Part shown: piece after piece, positions 43,775-53,099 of the stretch
How the letters are laid out: the number at the start of each line of letters is the position of its first letter
Numbering within the stretch: the stretch's first letter is position 1
From: Oerskovia paurometabola
GTDB taxonomy: Bacteria; Actinomycetota; Actinomycetes; Actinomycetales; Cellulomonadaceae
Assembly (NCBI RefSeq): GCF_016907365.1
Contig: NZ_JAFBBV010000001.1
Span: 186,001 to 250,000, forward strand
DNA length: 64,000 nt
Direction: 5' to 3'
Program-made: the position numbers and the translations under genes
Notes under the pieces: model-generated
Database searches by the model: none
What the model saw: the letters and a program-made list of their open reading frames with translations, nothing else
What the model was told of the DNA's origin: nothing

Positions 43775-44950
43775 ATGACGGAGTCCGTGCAGGACACCAC
43801 CCCGGTCGCTGACCGCCTCAGCCCGCTCCACGCCGAGCACGTCGCCCTGGGGGCCTCGCTCACGAGCTTCGGCGGGTGGCAGATGCCGCTGCGCTACACG
43901 AGCGACCTGGCCGAGCACCGCGGGGTGCGCGAGGCCGCAGGCCTGTTCGACCTCTCGCACATGGGCGAGATCGAGGTCAGCGGACCCCAGGCGGCCGCAG
44001 CCCTGGACCACGCCCTCGTGGGCAACCTCACGGCGGTCGCCGTGGGCCGTGCGCGCTACACGATGATCTGCGCCGAGGACGGCTCGGTGCTCGACGACCT
44101 GGTCGTCTACCGTCTGGGCGAGGAGCGGTTCCTCGTCGTGGCCAACGCCGGGAACGCGCCGCTCGTGACCGACGAGCTGGTCCGTCGCTCGAAGGGCTTC
44201 GACGCGACCGTCACCGACCAGGCCGCGGACACCGCGCTCGTCGCGGTCCAGGGGCCGCGTGCCGAGGAGATCGTCGGCTCGCTCGTGGCGCCCGGCGATG
44301 TACAAGTCATCAAGGACCTGAAGTACTACGCCTCGGTAGAGCTCCGGGTCGCGGGGATCGACGCCCTCGTGGCCCGCACCGGGTACACGGGGGAGGACGG
44401 GTTCGAGCTCTTCGTGCCCGCCGGAGCGGCCCGCGAGCTGTGGCAGAAGGTGCTTGTCGCAGGGGAGCCTCACGGCCTGGTCCCCGCCGGGCTCTCGGCG
44501 CGCGACTCGTTGCGCCTCGAAGCCGGCATGCCGCTCTACGGCCACGAGCTCGACACGACCACGACGCCGTTCGAGGCGGGCCTGGGCCGCGTCGTGAAGC
44601 TCGACAAGGTCGACGCCGAGGGCAACCCTCTCGACTTCGTGGGCCGCGCGGCCCTGGCGTCCCGCAAGGGCGCTCAGCCTGCGCGCGTGCTCGTGGGCCT
44701 CCGTGGCCTGGGAAAGAGGCCGGCTCGCGCGGGATACCCGGTCGTGATCCCGGGCAAGGACCCCGACGTGCAGATCGGCTTCGTGACCTCGGGCGCCCCC
44801 TCGCCGACCCTCGGGTATCCGGTCGCCATGGCCTACGTGACGCCCGAGTTCAGCGCCGAGGGCACCGAGCTCGCGGTCGACGTCCGGGGCCGTGAGGAGC
44901 CGGTGGTGATCGTGCCCATGCCGTTCTACCGTCGTCCCCAGGCGTCCTGA
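43775..44950 (+). CDS. gcvT: Glycine cleavage system aminomethyltransferase, T protein
   Basis: The 391-residue folate-dependent T protein releases ammonia and forms 5,10-methylene-tetrahydrofolate from the aminomethyl-lipoyl arm. The typical [20 protein letters not shown] start, [34 protein letters not shown] and [16 protein letters not shown] are present, along with [15 protein letters not shown]. Length is normal for the family (about 370-400). ATG 43775 has AGAGAGGATCACC ahead. The 5' flank carries the 20-bp repeat. Confidence 0.95.
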   Translation: MTESVQDTTPVADRLSPLHAEHVALGASLTSFGGWQMPLRYTSDLAEHRGVREAAGLFDLSHMGEIEVSGPQAAAALDHALVGNLTAVAVGRARYTMICAEDGSVLDDLVVYRLGEERFLVVANAGNAPLVTDELVRRSKGFDATVTDQAADTALVAVQGPRAEEIVGSLVAPGDVQVIKDLKYYASVELRVAGIDALVARTGYTGEDGFELFVPAGAARELWQKVLVAGEPHGLVPAGLSARDSLRLEAGMPLYGHELDTTTTPFEAGLGRVVKLDKVDAEGNPLDFVGRAALASRKGAQPARVLVGLRGLGKRPARAGYPVVIPGKDPDVQIGFVTSGAPSPTLGYPVAMAYVTPEFSAEGTELAVDVRGREEPVVIVPMPFYRRPQAS

Positions 44951-45019
44951 CCCGGGCCCCACGGCTCGATCCCCGTCCCCCGTACCCCCCGATCTCCACC
45001 AGCAGACCAGGAGCACCTC

Positions 45020-45391
45020 ATGGCAGACTTCCCCGCCGACCTGCAGTACACCGCCGAGCACGAGTGGCTCGACGCCTCGACCCCCGCCGTCGTCGGCATC
45101 ACGAGCACGGCCGCCGAGGCCCTCGGTGACATCGTCTACCTCGAGCTGCCCGAGGTCGGCGCGACCGTCACGGCAGGCTCGGTGATCGGTGAGGTCGAGT
45201 CGACCAAGTCGGTCTCCGAGCTGTACTCGCCGGTCACCGGGACCGTGGCAGAGGTCAACCAGGCCGCGATCGACGACCCGTCCCTCGTCAACGCCGAGCC
45301 GTTCGCCGGCGGCTGGCTGATCAAGGTCGACGTGACCGAGACCGGACCGGTGCTCACGGCCGACGAGTACAGCGCGCTCGTGGGCGGCTGA
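45020..45391 (+). CDS. gcvH: Glycine cleavage system lipoyl carrier, H protein
   Basis: This 123-residue carrier protein swings its lipoamide between the P, T and L subunits. The lipoylated lysine is K63 in [18 protein letters not shown]. The [12 protein letters not shown] and [12 protein letters not shown] blocks are standard. ATG 45020 has GGAGCACCTC just before. No lipoyl synthase or ligase is in the window, so lipoylation depends on genes elsewhere. A terminator follows 18 bases after the stop. Confidence 0.96.
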   Translation: MADFPADLQYTAEHEWLDASTPAVVGITSTAAEALGDIVYLELPEVGATVTAGSVIGEVESTKSVSELYSPVTGTVAEVNQAAIDDPSLVNAEPFAGGWLIKVDVTETGPVLTADEYSALVGG

Positions 45392-45409
45392 CCGCCCGCC
45401 CCCCGGAAT

Positions 45410-45457
45410 CGCCCGAGGGCCGCTCCGCGACACTGTCGCAGGGGCGGCCCTCGGGCG
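45410..45457 (+). terminator. Terminator of the gcv operon
   Basis: Outer stem 45410-45423 with 45444-45457 (14 bp, perfect) with an inner CGACA/TGTCG hairpin, followed by TTTCC. Confidence 0.85.
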
Positions 45458-45493
45458 TTTCCGGTTGTCACTCAGCATGCTGGGGAGCAAGAC

Positions 45494-45509
45494 TGTGAGG
45501 CGGATCACA
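45494..45509. promoter_or_regulatory. Perfect CRP/GlxR-type site TGTGA-N6-TCACA
   Basis: TGTGA (45494-45498) and TCACA (45505-45509) are separated by six bases, exactly the cAMP-receptor consensus used by GlxR and Crp in actinobacteria. It overlaps an 8-bp inverted repeat (45501-45508 with 45533-45540). It lies 260 bases upstream of the small LuxR gene. The 377-base gap 45392-45768 holds the terminator, this site and no gene. Confidence 0.7.
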
Positions 45510-45768
45510 TTTCTTGTCGCAACGAACGACGGGTGATCCGCGACACATCGGAGATATCGGCCGTTGTTGCCAGAGTCCGGATTTTCGGCATCTGACCTGC
45601 GTGGATACTGTGCATCACGCCGCTGGGGACCCCGTCGTGAAAGACCTCTGAGATTGAGGGTGAAGAACCGCGTCATGAATCGCAGGTTCGCCCATCTCTC
45701 CCAGTAGCAGCACCTCACCGGATCGACCCATGACGCGATGGGAAGACCGGTCAGCACATGGAGGAAGC

Positions 45769-46011
45769 ATGAGCATCATCGAACTGGCCCGGACAGAGTC
45801 GCCGGCCGTCCAGCTCGCAGCACCACTCACCCGCCGTGAGCAGGTCGTGCTGTCGAACCTTTCCGAGGACATCACCCTGGAGCAGATCGCCACCAAGCTG
45901 TTCGTCACCCGCAACACCGTGAAGTCGCAGGTGCGCAGCCTCTACCGCAAGCTCGGTGTCTCGACGCGCGCCGAGGCCGTCCAGTGGGCCAAGGACGCAG
46001 GTATCCGCTGA
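45769..46011 (+). CDS. Single-domain LuxR-type helix-turn-helix protein (80 aa)
   Basis: This 80-residue protein is almost only a LuxR DNA-binding domain: LTRREQVVLSNLSEDITLEQ, IATKLFVTRNTVKSQVRSLY and RKLGVSTRAEAVQWAKDAGI. No sensor domain is attached, resembling GerE or the stand-alone LuxR domains of actinobacteria. ATG 45769 has GGAGGAAGC ahead; an earlier in-frame ATG (45730) lacks a ribosome site. An unusually long, AT-richer upstream region with a CRP-type site suggests regulated expression. Its targets are not visible. Confidence 0.88.
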   Translation: MSIIELARTESPAVQLAAPLTRREQVVLSNLSEDITLEQIATKLFVTRNTVKSQVRSLYRKLGVSTRAEAVQWAKDAGIR

Positions 46012-46031
46012 CACCGGCTCTCGGGGGAGAC

Positions 46032-46052
46032 CCCGCCCGTTTCGCGGGCGGG
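46032..46052 (+). terminator. Terminator after the single-domain LuxR gene
   Basis: CCCGCCCG (46032-46039) pairs with CGGGCGGG (46045-46052) around a TTTCG loop, 20 bases after the stop. Confidence 0.7.
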
Positions 46053-46171
46053 AAGCACGGGGCGCGGAGCACGTCCGTGGTCGTCGACAGGGGGCCTGGC
46101 GCACGCGGGCACGCGTGCCGAGGCCACGGTCGAGCCAGGTCCCGTCATGGTCGGCATGAAACACTGCGCAC

Positions 46172-46600
46172 ATGATCTCCCGCCGTCTCGTGGTGGCCGC
46201 CGCCGTCGTCGACGACCTCACGAACCCTCGCCTGCTGCTCGCCGCCCGCCGTTCTCGGCCGGTCGAGCTCGCGGGGCGCTGGGAGTTCCCGGGGGGCAAG
46301 GTCGATCCGGGGGAGACACCCGTCGACGGGCTGCACCGTGAGCTCCGCGAGGAGCTGGGCGTGCAGGTCGAGCTCGGTGACGAGCTCGCCGGGCCTGACG
46401 AAGGCGGCTGGAACATCACGGACCGGCACGTCATGCGTCTGTGGCTCGCCCGCATCGTGGCGGGGGAGCCCGAGCCGCTCGTCGAGCATGACGAGCTGTC
46501 CTGGTTGCCGACCGGCGAGTGGGGGAGCGTCGACTGGCTGGACGGCGACGTCCGGATCGTCGACGCGCTCAGCGACTGGGTGGCGCAGGAAGCCGTCTGA
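46172..46600 (+). CDS. Nudix hydrolase, MutT/8-oxo-dGTP diphosphatase-like
   Basis: The 142-residue protein has a complete Nudix box: G-G-K-V-D-P-G-E at GGKVDPGETPVDGLHRELRE followed by ELGV. The preceding AGRWEFPGGKV and the LLAARR start resemble MutT, which clears oxidised nucleotides. An ATG at 46172 lies six bases after AACACT and lacks a ribosome site, so it may be leaderless. The last 32 bases overlap the convergent kinase-like gene. Other Nudix substrates (NADH, diadenosine) cannot be excluded. Confidence 0.92.
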   Translation: MISRRLVVAAAVVDDLTNPRLLLAARRSRPVELAGRWEFPGGKVDPGETPVDGLHRELREELGVQVELGDELAGPDEGGWNITDRHVMRLWLARIVAGEPEPLVEHDELSWLPTGEWGSVDWLDGDVRIVDALSDWVAQEAV

Positions 46601-47153
46601 CCCAGGTCTCGACCTGACGCCTGCTGCGCAGGCGCACGAGAACCGGCGGCGGGTCCTGGCGTGCGACCGTTGCCGGGAGGTCGCGCAACGAGTGCCGCGT
46701 GGACCACGCCCACCGGACGACGTGGCCCGGGTCCCGGAGGACCGTCCGCAGCGGTGGCTCGACGTTGCCGTTCCACAGCACCTCGTGCCGCCACGCGCGC
46801 CGCAGCGTGCGTGCCACGACCTGGCGCATCGTCGTCGCCACCGGCAGGTCGAGCCACACGACGAGGTCGGCCTCGTCCAGGAGAAGCTGTCGCGCCGCGC
46901 GGTACTGCCACTCGACGACGAAACCCTCCTGCCCGACGACGTCGCGCACGTCGTCGAGGAACGTCGCCCGGGGAGTCCATCCCGGGCCGTGGAAGAGCGC
47001 GTCGATCTCGGTGTGCGGCAGGTCGAGCCGTGCGGCGACCCGCCGCGCGAGGGTCGTCTTCCCCGACCCCGAGACCCCGGCCACGACGACGCGGCGAGGG
47101 CTGTGCCCGAGGTGTGCGACGACGTCGTCCACGGGGCCGAGGAGGGTGAGCAC
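46569..47153 (-). CDS. P-loop NTPase, adenylate/shikimate-kinase-like
   Basis: The 194-residue protein has an N-terminal Walker A loop GVSGSGKTTLARRVAARLDL and an aspartate-containing DLPHTEIDALFHGPGWTP segment typical of uncharacterised adenylate-kinase-like ATPases (FlaR/AAA_17 type). VVWLDLPVATTMRQVVARTL resembles the NMP-kinase lid region. It probably phosphorylates a small molecule. The substrate is unknown. GTG 47151-47153 starts just before the P-loop. The 3' end overlaps the Nudix gene by 32 bases on the opposite strand. Confidence 0.85.
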   Translation of the reverse strand: MLTLLGPVDDVVAHLGHSPRRVVVAGVSGSGKTTLARRVAARLDLPHTEIDALFHGPGWTPRATFLDDVRDVVGQEGFVVEWQYRAARQLLLDEADLVVWLDLPVATTMRQVVARTLRRAWRHEVLWNGNVEPPLRTVLRDPGHVVRWAWSTRHSLRDLPATVARQDPPPVLVRLRSRRQVETWVRRLPAPPSR

Positions 47154-47355
47154 CCGGGGACACTACCCGACGGGCCGGTGACGACCGCCGCTCTGCGGCC
47201 GGGCTTCGCCGCGCGGTCACGTCCCGGCGCTGGTATCACGGAGGGACGCAGATCGCGGCGCGCGGGGTAGTCGGACCGGGCATCGCACCTACCTCCGACC
47301 GCCCGACCGGGCCTCGTGCACGCACGGCGTCCCCACGCAGAGAGAGGTGCCCCGC

Positions 47356-47778
47356 ATGAGCGACCTCACCGGACTGGGCCCCCCGGCACGACCCGTGAGC
47401 GTCACCGTCGCGGTCGCGCTCACGTGGATCGCGGCCGTGACCGACGTCGTGGGCAGCGTCGCGCTGTTCCTGCTCGCGGGCGACGCCGCAGTGACCGGGG
47501 CGATCGCCGCGACCCGCGCCGAGATCCAGTTCTTCGCGCTCCTGAGCCTCGTCGTCGGGGTGCTCGTCGTGCTCGTCGCGCTCGGCGTCCAGACCAGGGG
47601 GAGGTGGGCGCTCATGGCGATCACGGTCGTCATGCTGCTCCGGGTCGGCGTCGGCGTCTACTCGCTGCTGCGCTTCGGTCCGCACCACCTGACGGGGGCT
47701 GTGCTGACGATCGTCGTCGCCCTCCTGGTGCTCGCGCTGCTCTGGAACGGGGCGTCCCGGCGGTACTTCCGCGCGTGA
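47356..47778 (+). CDS. Small four-helix membrane protein (140 aa)
   Basis: An unrecognised 140-residue protein has four hydrophobic helices and short polar ends (MSDLTGLGPPARPVSV, GASRRYFRA). ATG 47356 has AGAGAGGTG nine bases ahead. In-frame GTG 47347 is an alternative. Helix arrangement resembles DUF4870-like or DUF2127-like families, but no clear motif lets me choose one. It is followed by a strong 17-bp terminator. Confidence 0.75.
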   Translation: MSDLTGLGPPARPVSVTVAVALTWIAAVTDVVGSVALFLLAGDAAVTGAIAATRAEIQFFALLSLVVGVLVVLVALGVQTRGRWALMAITVVMLLRVGVGVYSLLRFGPHHLTGAVLTIVVALLVLALLWNGASRRYFRA

Positions 47779-47801
47779 CCGACGCGCCCGCACGGAACGA
47801 C

Positions 47802-47840
47802 CGACGCCCCCGCTCCCCGTCGAGGGGAGCGGGGGCGTCG
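47802..47840. terminator. Bidirectional terminator between the membrane protein and PrsW genes
   Basis: A perfect 17-bp stem (47802-47818 with 47824-47840) lies between two convergent genes. Confidence 0.85.
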
Positions 47841-47873
47841 TCGAGACCGCGGTCGGGCTTGTTCGTGTGCGGG

Positions 47874-49013
47874 TCAGCCGTCGGCGGGCTCGCGCGCGGG
47901 GTCGCCCTGCGCGGGAGCCTCGTCGGCCGAGACCTGCTGCTCCCCGAGGTGCTTCGGGGTCCACCCCTTGCTGACCGAGCCGATCATCGTCGGCGGCGTG
48001 TGCTTGCGGGTCCACGCCTTGAAGACCAGGTACATGACGATCACCAGGACGTAGCGGACCATGGCCAGGAGCGACTGGACCGTGGGCTCGCCGCATCCCA
48101 GGGTCGCGCTGGTGTCGTTGAGCGAGTGGACGACCATGACGAGCACGATCCCGCCGATCGCGGCAGGCATCCCCTTGCGGCCGTAGAGGTGCCATGCGCG
48201 CCACGCGATCGCGACCGCGATGCCCGTGAAGAGCCAGTGGAACGGCGAGACGCCGAAGATACGGGCGACCTGGGCGGCGATCACCGATCCGGTGGTGACC
48301 GCAGGGGTCTCGCCACCGCAGAAGGCGGGACCTGAGGCCGCGGCCGTCTGGTAGGCGTACAGCGTGGTCTCCGCGATCGCGAAGCCGAACCCGGACGCGA
48401 GCCCGATCGCGACACCTGCACGCGGGTTGCGGTAGGTACCGAGCAGGAACAGCGCGATGGGGACGAGCAGCTTGGCGGTCTCCTCGGTGAACCCGACGAG
48501 GGCCGTCGCGAGCGAGATGCCGCCGATCGAACCGGTGAGGTCGTTGAGGTTCAGGGCGACGAGGAACGTGGCGCCGGCCGAGGCGACCGCGACGGCCGCG
48601 ACCTGGCGGAGGCCGATCACGTCGCGCAGCGAGAGCTGACGGTCGACGAAGCCGTAGAACGCCCAGCACACGAGGGCCATGGCCAAGAAGCTCGTGACGG
48701 CCATGACGTGCACGTTCTCGGTCGCCTGGTAGGCGGCGATCCCGATCCCGAGGACGACCAGCGCGGCGGCGAGGCTCCAGACCCACCGGCCCCAGAACCG
48801 GCCTCGGAAGTGGTGGCCGCGGTTCGCCCGCTCGGCGCCGCCCGTGACTCGTGCCGTCCAGGCCTGGCCGTCCCAGAGGCGGCTGCGCGGGGACTTCGAG
48901 GCGGGGTCGGGGAACCAGCCTGCGGCAGGGGCGTCGGGGCGCTTCGGCGCGAGTCGCCACGCGGCGTAGAAGCCGACGATCAGCAGGACCGCGCCGAGGA
49001 TGTTGAGCATCAT
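47874..49013 (-). CDS. PrsW-family intramembrane metalloprotease with N-terminal DUF2510 segment
   Basis: The protein of about 379 residues starts with one membrane helix and a DUF2510-like stretch (AAGWFPDPASKSPRSRLWDG then QAWTARV), followed by a PrsW core of about eight helices. The catalytic pattern is visible: GFTEETAKLLVPIAL (EExxK), FGFAIAETTLYAYQ, PFHWLFTGIAV and VMVVHSLND. PrsW proteases cut membrane anti-sigma factors. ATG 49011-49013 is chosen. An in-frame TTG at 49025 is the alternative. No anti-sigma factor gene is adjacent, so the substrate is unknown. Confidence 0.88.
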   Translation of the reverse strand: MMLNILGAVLLIVGFYAAWRLAPKRPDAPAAGWFPDPASKSPRSRLWDGQAWTARVTGGAERANRGHHFRGRFWGRWVWSLAAALVVLGIGIAAYQATENVHVMAVTSFLAMALVCWAFYGFVDRQLSLRDVIGLRQVAAVAVASAGATFLVALNLNDLTGSIGGISLATALVGFTEETAKLLVPIALFLLGTYRNPRAGVAIGLASGFGFAIAETTLYAYQTAAASGPAFCGGETPAVTTGSVIAAQVARIFGVSPFHWLFTGIAVAIAWRAWHLYGRKGMPAAIGGIVLVMVVHSLNDTSATLGCGEPTVQSLLAMVRYVLVIVMYLVFKAWTRKHTPPTMIGSVSKGWTPKHLGEQQVSADEAPAQGDPAREPADG

Positions 49014-49256
49014 GACTTCAGCCAATCACCAGGTTCCGTCGTCGAGACTCCGAGCGGCACGACACGCCGACACTCGTCGTCACGGACCGTGATCGGGTCG
49101 CTTCGTCGCGATGTCGCGATGTTGCCGAGCGGGCACGTCGGGTGGTGCTGCGCGAGCCCGGGACGACCCGAACCGCGCACTCGACGAGGCCGTCCCCCCG
49201 CGCGCGCGTGTTCGGCATCTGTGCCCTACTAGTGAGCGGCAGGTTTCGACTTTTGA

Positions 49257-49285
49257 TTGACAGGCGATAGAAGTCCCCCTAGATT
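49257..49285 (+). promoter_or_regulatory. Consensus promoter: TTGACA, 17-bp spacer, TAGATT
   Basis: TTGACA (49257-49262) and TAGATT (49280-49285) have ideal spacing. It drives the secretion cluster at 49597 and leaves an mRNA leader of about 300 bases. The 583-base gap 49014-49596 holds this promoter and a structured leader but no gene. Confidence 0.8.
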
Positions 49286-49514
49286 CCTACCAGGTGGTCG
49301 AGGAAGACTGCCGTTCTCGCAGGTAGATCCACCCTGATCCATGACATACCGAGCATCTTGCCTCCGCGGCAGATCGCTCGTCCCGACGGGGGAGACCCCG
49401 GTGTGCTCAGCCGGTGCGACCCACGGGTCCCACCACCACTCGACGGCGAGGGGAGGACAGCAGCAGCGGCGCGGGCACGCAGCCCCGGACGCCGCCCCCG
49501 TACAGACATAAAGA

Positions 49515-49561
49515 CCGAGCCACCCGTGTTCCCGCTGTTCCAGCAGCGAGCGGTGGCTCGG
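49515..49561 (+). promoter_or_regulatory. Hairpin in the long 5' leader of the secretion cluster
   Basis: CCGAGCCACC (49515-49524) pairs with GGTGGCTCGG (49552-49561). An inner GCTG/CAGC stem lies between. It ends 20 bases before the ribosome site GAGGAG. It may regulate translation. No known riboswitch fits by eye. Confidence 0.45.
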
Positions 49562-49596
49562 CCCGGCGATGAACCCCGATGAGGAGCTGCATCACT

Positions 49597-52500
49597 GTGA
49601 AGTCTATTCCTGAACGAAGGACCGTGAGATCAAGGGTGGTCGCCGCCTCGCTCGCCGGCGTCCTGGCCCTGACCGGCCTCGCGGCCGCGACGGCCCCGGC
49701 CATCGCGCACGACGGCGTCGACCACGGCAGCGAGCCCGGCGCGGAGGCCGCGCTCGACTGGTCCAACTACGAGAAGATCCTGCTGACCAAGGACGTCGGC
49801 GAGCCGATCGACCTCGCGATCCTGCCCGACGGCAAGATCCTGCACACCGCACGCAACGGGGACGTCCGGCTCACGGACCCCCAGACCGGCGTCACGTCGG
49901 TCACCAACAAGATCCCCGTCTACGCGAACTCCGAGGACGGCCTGCAGGGCATCGCCGTCGACCCGAACTTCGCCGAGAACAACTGGGTCTACCTCGTCTA
50001 CGCCCCGCTCAGCGGCACCCCCGCGGGCTCGGCCCCCAACACGCTGCCCGCCGGCGCCGACGCGAGCTACTGGGACCAGTGGAAGGGCGTCAACCGCCTC
50101 TCCCGCTTCCAGTGGACCGGCACCGGGCTCGACCTGGCCTCTGAGCAGAAGATCCTCGACGTCGAGGTCCAGCGCGGTCAGTGCTGCCACGTCGGCGCCG
50201 ACATCGACTGGGACGGCGACGGCAACCTCTACCTGTCGACCGGTGACAACACCCCCGCCAGCGCGCCCGGAGCCAACGGCTTCGCCCCCAACAACGACGC
50301 TCCCGGGATGAACCCCGGTCTGGACTCGCGTCGCGGCGCCGGCAACACCAACGACCTGCGCGGCAAGATCCTGCGCATCACGGTCCAGCCGGACGGCACC
50401 TACACGATCCCCGAGGGCAACCTCTTCCCGGTCGGCACCGAGAAGACCCGGCCCGAGATCTTCGTGATGGGTGTCCGCAACCCGTTCCGCATCGACGTCG
50501 ACCCCGAGACGAACAGCCTCTCGTGGGGCGACTACGGACCGGACGCGGCCAACGCCGACCCGAACCGTGGCCCCATGGGCTACGTCGAGTGGAACACCGT
50601 GAGCCTCGACGACCCGCACAACGCGGGCTGGCCCTACGTGCACGGGCCCAACGCGGCCTACAACGAGTGGAACTTCGCGACGAGCACGCCCGGGGCCTTC
50701 TTCGACCCGGCCGCGCTCAAGAACAACTCGCGCTGGAACACGGGCCTCGTCGACCTGCCGCCGGCCCGTGAGGCGACGCTCTACTACGGCGACCGCCCCG
50801 GCGACCAGCCGTGGGACGAGCTCGTGAACTTCGGGGCAGGCAGCGGCCAGGCGCCCATGGGAGCCCCCGTCTACCACTACGACGCCGAGAACCCCTCGAC
50901 GTCCAAGCTCCCGGAGTACTGGGACAACAAGGCGTTCTTCGGTGAGTTCTCGCAGGACTACCTGGCGGCCTTCACGGTCGACTGGGACTCCTACGAGGTC
51001 ACGCACATCGAGGACTTCACGCCCAACGCGCAGCTCGCGAAGAACGCGCAGCCGCTGAACGACAACATGATCGACATGGAGTTCGGCCCCGACGGCTCGC
51101 TCTACGTGCTCGACTACGGCGACGGATTCTTCCGCGCCAACCCGGACGCCGGCCTGTACAAGGTGTCCTACGCCGAGGGGAACAAGGCGCCGCAGGCGCG
51201 GTTCACCGCGAACCCGACCTCGTCCTCCGAGGCGCCGCTCACGGTGGCCTTCGACGCGGGCACCTCGAGCGACCCCGACGGCGACGCCCTCACCTACCAG
51301 TGGGACTTCGACGGCAACGGATCGTTCGACGCCACGGGCGTCACGGCGAGCCACACCTACACGACGCTCGGCCAGTACAACGCCCGCCTGCGCGTGACCG
51401 ACGCCAAGGGCAAGTTCACGCTGACCTCCAAGGTCATCTCGGTCGGCAACCAGGCACCGACGGTCACGGTCGACTACCCCGGCGACGGCTCGTTCTTCAG
51501 CTGGGGCCAGGCCGTGCCGTTCAAGGTCTCGACGAACGACGCCGAGGACGGGACCGCGACCGCGTGCAACCGCGTGGCGTGGACCTACGGCCTGGGCCAC
51601 GACGAGCACGCCCACCCCGAGGTCTCGGGCACGGGCTGCACGGGGGCGTGGAAGACGTCCCCCGACTCGCCGCAGCACGGTGAGGGCGCGCACATCTACG
51701 GCGCCGTCGTCGTGTCCTACACCGACAACGGGCACAACGGCCTGCCCGCCGCTCCCGGCGAGGCGACCGTCCAGCTCAACCCGTTCGTCCAGCAGGCCGA
51801 GCACGCCAAGAGCAAGGGCGTCGTGGCCTACGAGGACGAGACGGCGGGTGCCGGTCAGGCGATCCGCGGGCTCGGCACCGGTGACCACCTGTCCTACAGC
51901 CCGGTGAACTTCGCCGGGATCACGGGCGTCAAGGTCGTCGCCAACGGTGGCGGTCAGCTCCAGCTCCGCTGGGGTGCGGCCGACGCGGCACCGTTCGCGA
52001 CCGCGCAGATCCCCTCCGGCGCAGGCTGGAAGGAGGTCACGGTGCCGTTCACGAACGCCCCGCAGGGTTCGGGCACGCTCTTCGTGACCTCGGCCAACGA
52101 GCTGGCCGTCGACTCGTTCGACTTCCAGGGCGTGGGCGTCGGCGACGTCAAGGCGCCGACCATCACGCACTCGCTCGACCCGGCGGCGCCCACGGGCGTG
52201 GGCGGCGTCTACAACAAGGCCGTGCGCATGAACCTCGACGTCAAGGACGACGGCGCGCTCGCGAGCGTGCAGTACTCGACCAACAACGGTCAGACCTGGA
52301 CGAACGTGGCTGCGGCCGGCGGCGCGTACGGCGTGAGCTTCACGACCAACGGTGCGCGCACCCTCCAGTACCGCGCGACCGACACGGGCGGCAACGTCTC
52401 GACGGTCGGCTCGGTCTCCTTCACGATCGACCTCGCCGCACCGAACGAGCCCACGGTCTCGTCGGTCACCAAGGTCGCCGTGTCCTCGGCCCGCGTCTCC

Positions 52501-53040
52501 TACGGGGCTCCGGGCGAGGCCACGGTCACCGTCACGGGCGAGGGCGGTACGCCCACGGGCGACGTCGTCCTCACCTCGGGCGACACCGAGGTCGGTCGCG
52601 GGACCCTCGTCGAGGGCGTCGCGACGATCGCGCTCGACCCGTCGCTCGCCGTCGGGACGCACACCCTCAAGGCGAGCTACCAGGCCGACCAGGTCTTCAA
52701 GAAGTCCTCGTCGACCGTGCGCCTCACGGTGGCCGCGGCCTCGTCGACCGTCTCGGGCTCGGTCTCGCCCAACCCGGTCAAGCCCTCGATCGCCGCCAAG
52801 GCGAACATCTCGGTCGAGAGCTCGACGGGCGTCGTCGCCACGGGCGACGTCACGGTGACGGTCAAGCGCAACAACGCCACGGTCGCTACCCGCACCGGGA
52901 CGCTCGACGCCGAGGGCAACGTCGTCGTGACGCTCCCGAAGCTCCCCGAGGTGGGCACCTACAAGGTCGAGATCGCCTACCAGGGCTCGACCGGCGTCAC
53001 CAAGAGCGCGACGTCGCTCAACCTCACCGTCCGCAACTAG
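49597..53040 (+). CDS. Secreted PQQ-type sugar dehydrogenase with PKD, CBM6 and Ig-like domains (1147 aa)
   Basis: A signal peptide (RRTVRSRVVAASLAGVLALT to AIAHD) is followed by a glucose/sorbosone dehydrogenase beta-propeller (about residues 50-520, with AILPDGKILHTARNGDVRL, SEDGLQGIAVDPNF, DIDWDGDGNLYLSTGDN, PEIFVMGVRNPFRIDVDP). A PKD domain (about 528-620), an Ig-like region, a CBM6-like carbohydrate module (about 731-848) and three further Ig-like units follow, ending at LNLTVRN without a sorting signal. It likely oxidises or binds a polysaccharide outside the cell. GTG 49597 has GAGGAG ten bases upstream. ATG 49579 is the alternative. Confidence 0.9.
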   Translation: MKSIPERRTVRSRVVAASLAGVLALTGLAAATAPAIAHDGVDHGSEPGAEAALDWSNYEKILLTKDVGEPIDLAILPDGKILHTARNGDVRLTDPQTGVTSVTNKIPVYANSEDGLQGIAVDPNFAENNWVYLVYAPLSGTPAGSAPNTLPAGADASYWDQWKGVNRLSRFQWTGTGLDLASEQKILDVEVQRGQCCHVGADIDWDGDGNLYLSTGDNTPASAPGANGFAPNNDAPGMNPGLDSRRGAGNTNDLRGKILRITVQPDGTYTIPEGNLFPVGTEKTRPEIFVMGVRNPFRIDVDPETNSLSWGDYGPDAANADPNRGPMGYVEWNTVSLDDPHNAGWPYVHGPNAAYNEWNFATSTPGAFFDPAALKNNSRWNTGLVDLPPAREATLYYGDRPGDQPWDELVNFGAGSGQAPMGAPVYHYDAENPSTSKLPEYWDNKAFFGEFSQDYLAAFTVDWDSYEVTHIEDFTPNAQLAKNAQPLNDNMIDMEFGPDGSLYVLDYGDGFFRANPDAGLYKVSYAEGNKAPQARFTANPTSSSEAPLTVAFDAGTSSDPDGDALTYQWDFDGNGSFDATGVTASHTYTTLGQYNARLRVTDAKGKFTLTSKVISVGNQAPTVTVDYPGDGSFFSWGQAVPFKVSTNDAEDGTATACNRVAWTYGLGHDEHAHPEVSGTGCTGAWKTSPDSPQHGEGAHIYGAVVVSYTDNGHNGLPAAPGEATVQLNPFVQQAEHAKSKGVVAYEDETAGAGQAIRGLGTGDHLSYSPVNFAGITGVKVVANGGGQLQLRWGAADAAPFATAQIPSGAGWKEVTVPFTNAPQGSGTLFVTSANELAVDSFDFQGVGVGDVKAPTITHSLDPAAPTGVGGVYNKAVRMNLDVKDDGALASVQYSTNNGQTWTNVAAAGGAYGVSFTTNGARTLQYRATDTGGNVSTVGSVSFTIDLAAPNEPTVSSVTKVAVSSARVSYGAPGEATVTVTGEGGTPTGDVVLTSGDTEVGRGTLVEGVATIALDPSLAVGTHTLKASYQADQVFKKSSSTVRLTVAAASSTVSGSVSPNPVKPSIAAKANISVESSTGVVATGDVTVTVKRNNATVATRTGTLDAEGNVVVTLPKLPEVGTYKVEIAYQGSTGVTKSATSLNLTVRN

Positions 53041-53046
53041 GCACGT

Positions 53047-53076
53047 GGTGGCCCGGGGCTCGCGCCCCGGGCCACC
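53047..53076 (+). terminator. Perfect 13-bp hairpin after the sugar dehydrogenase gene
   Basis: 53047-53059 pairs with 53064-53076 around TCGC, seven bases after the stop and just before the next ribosome site. It may only attenuate, since the next gene is co-directional 60 bases on. Confidence 0.6.
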
Positions 53077-53099
53077 GAACCTCACCTCGAAGGAGAGAC

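Noticed and set aside
49286..49596. A ydaO-type c-di-AMP riboswitch in the long leader
   Set aside because: I looked for the GGGTGAAT-type and other core motifs known to me and they are not present.
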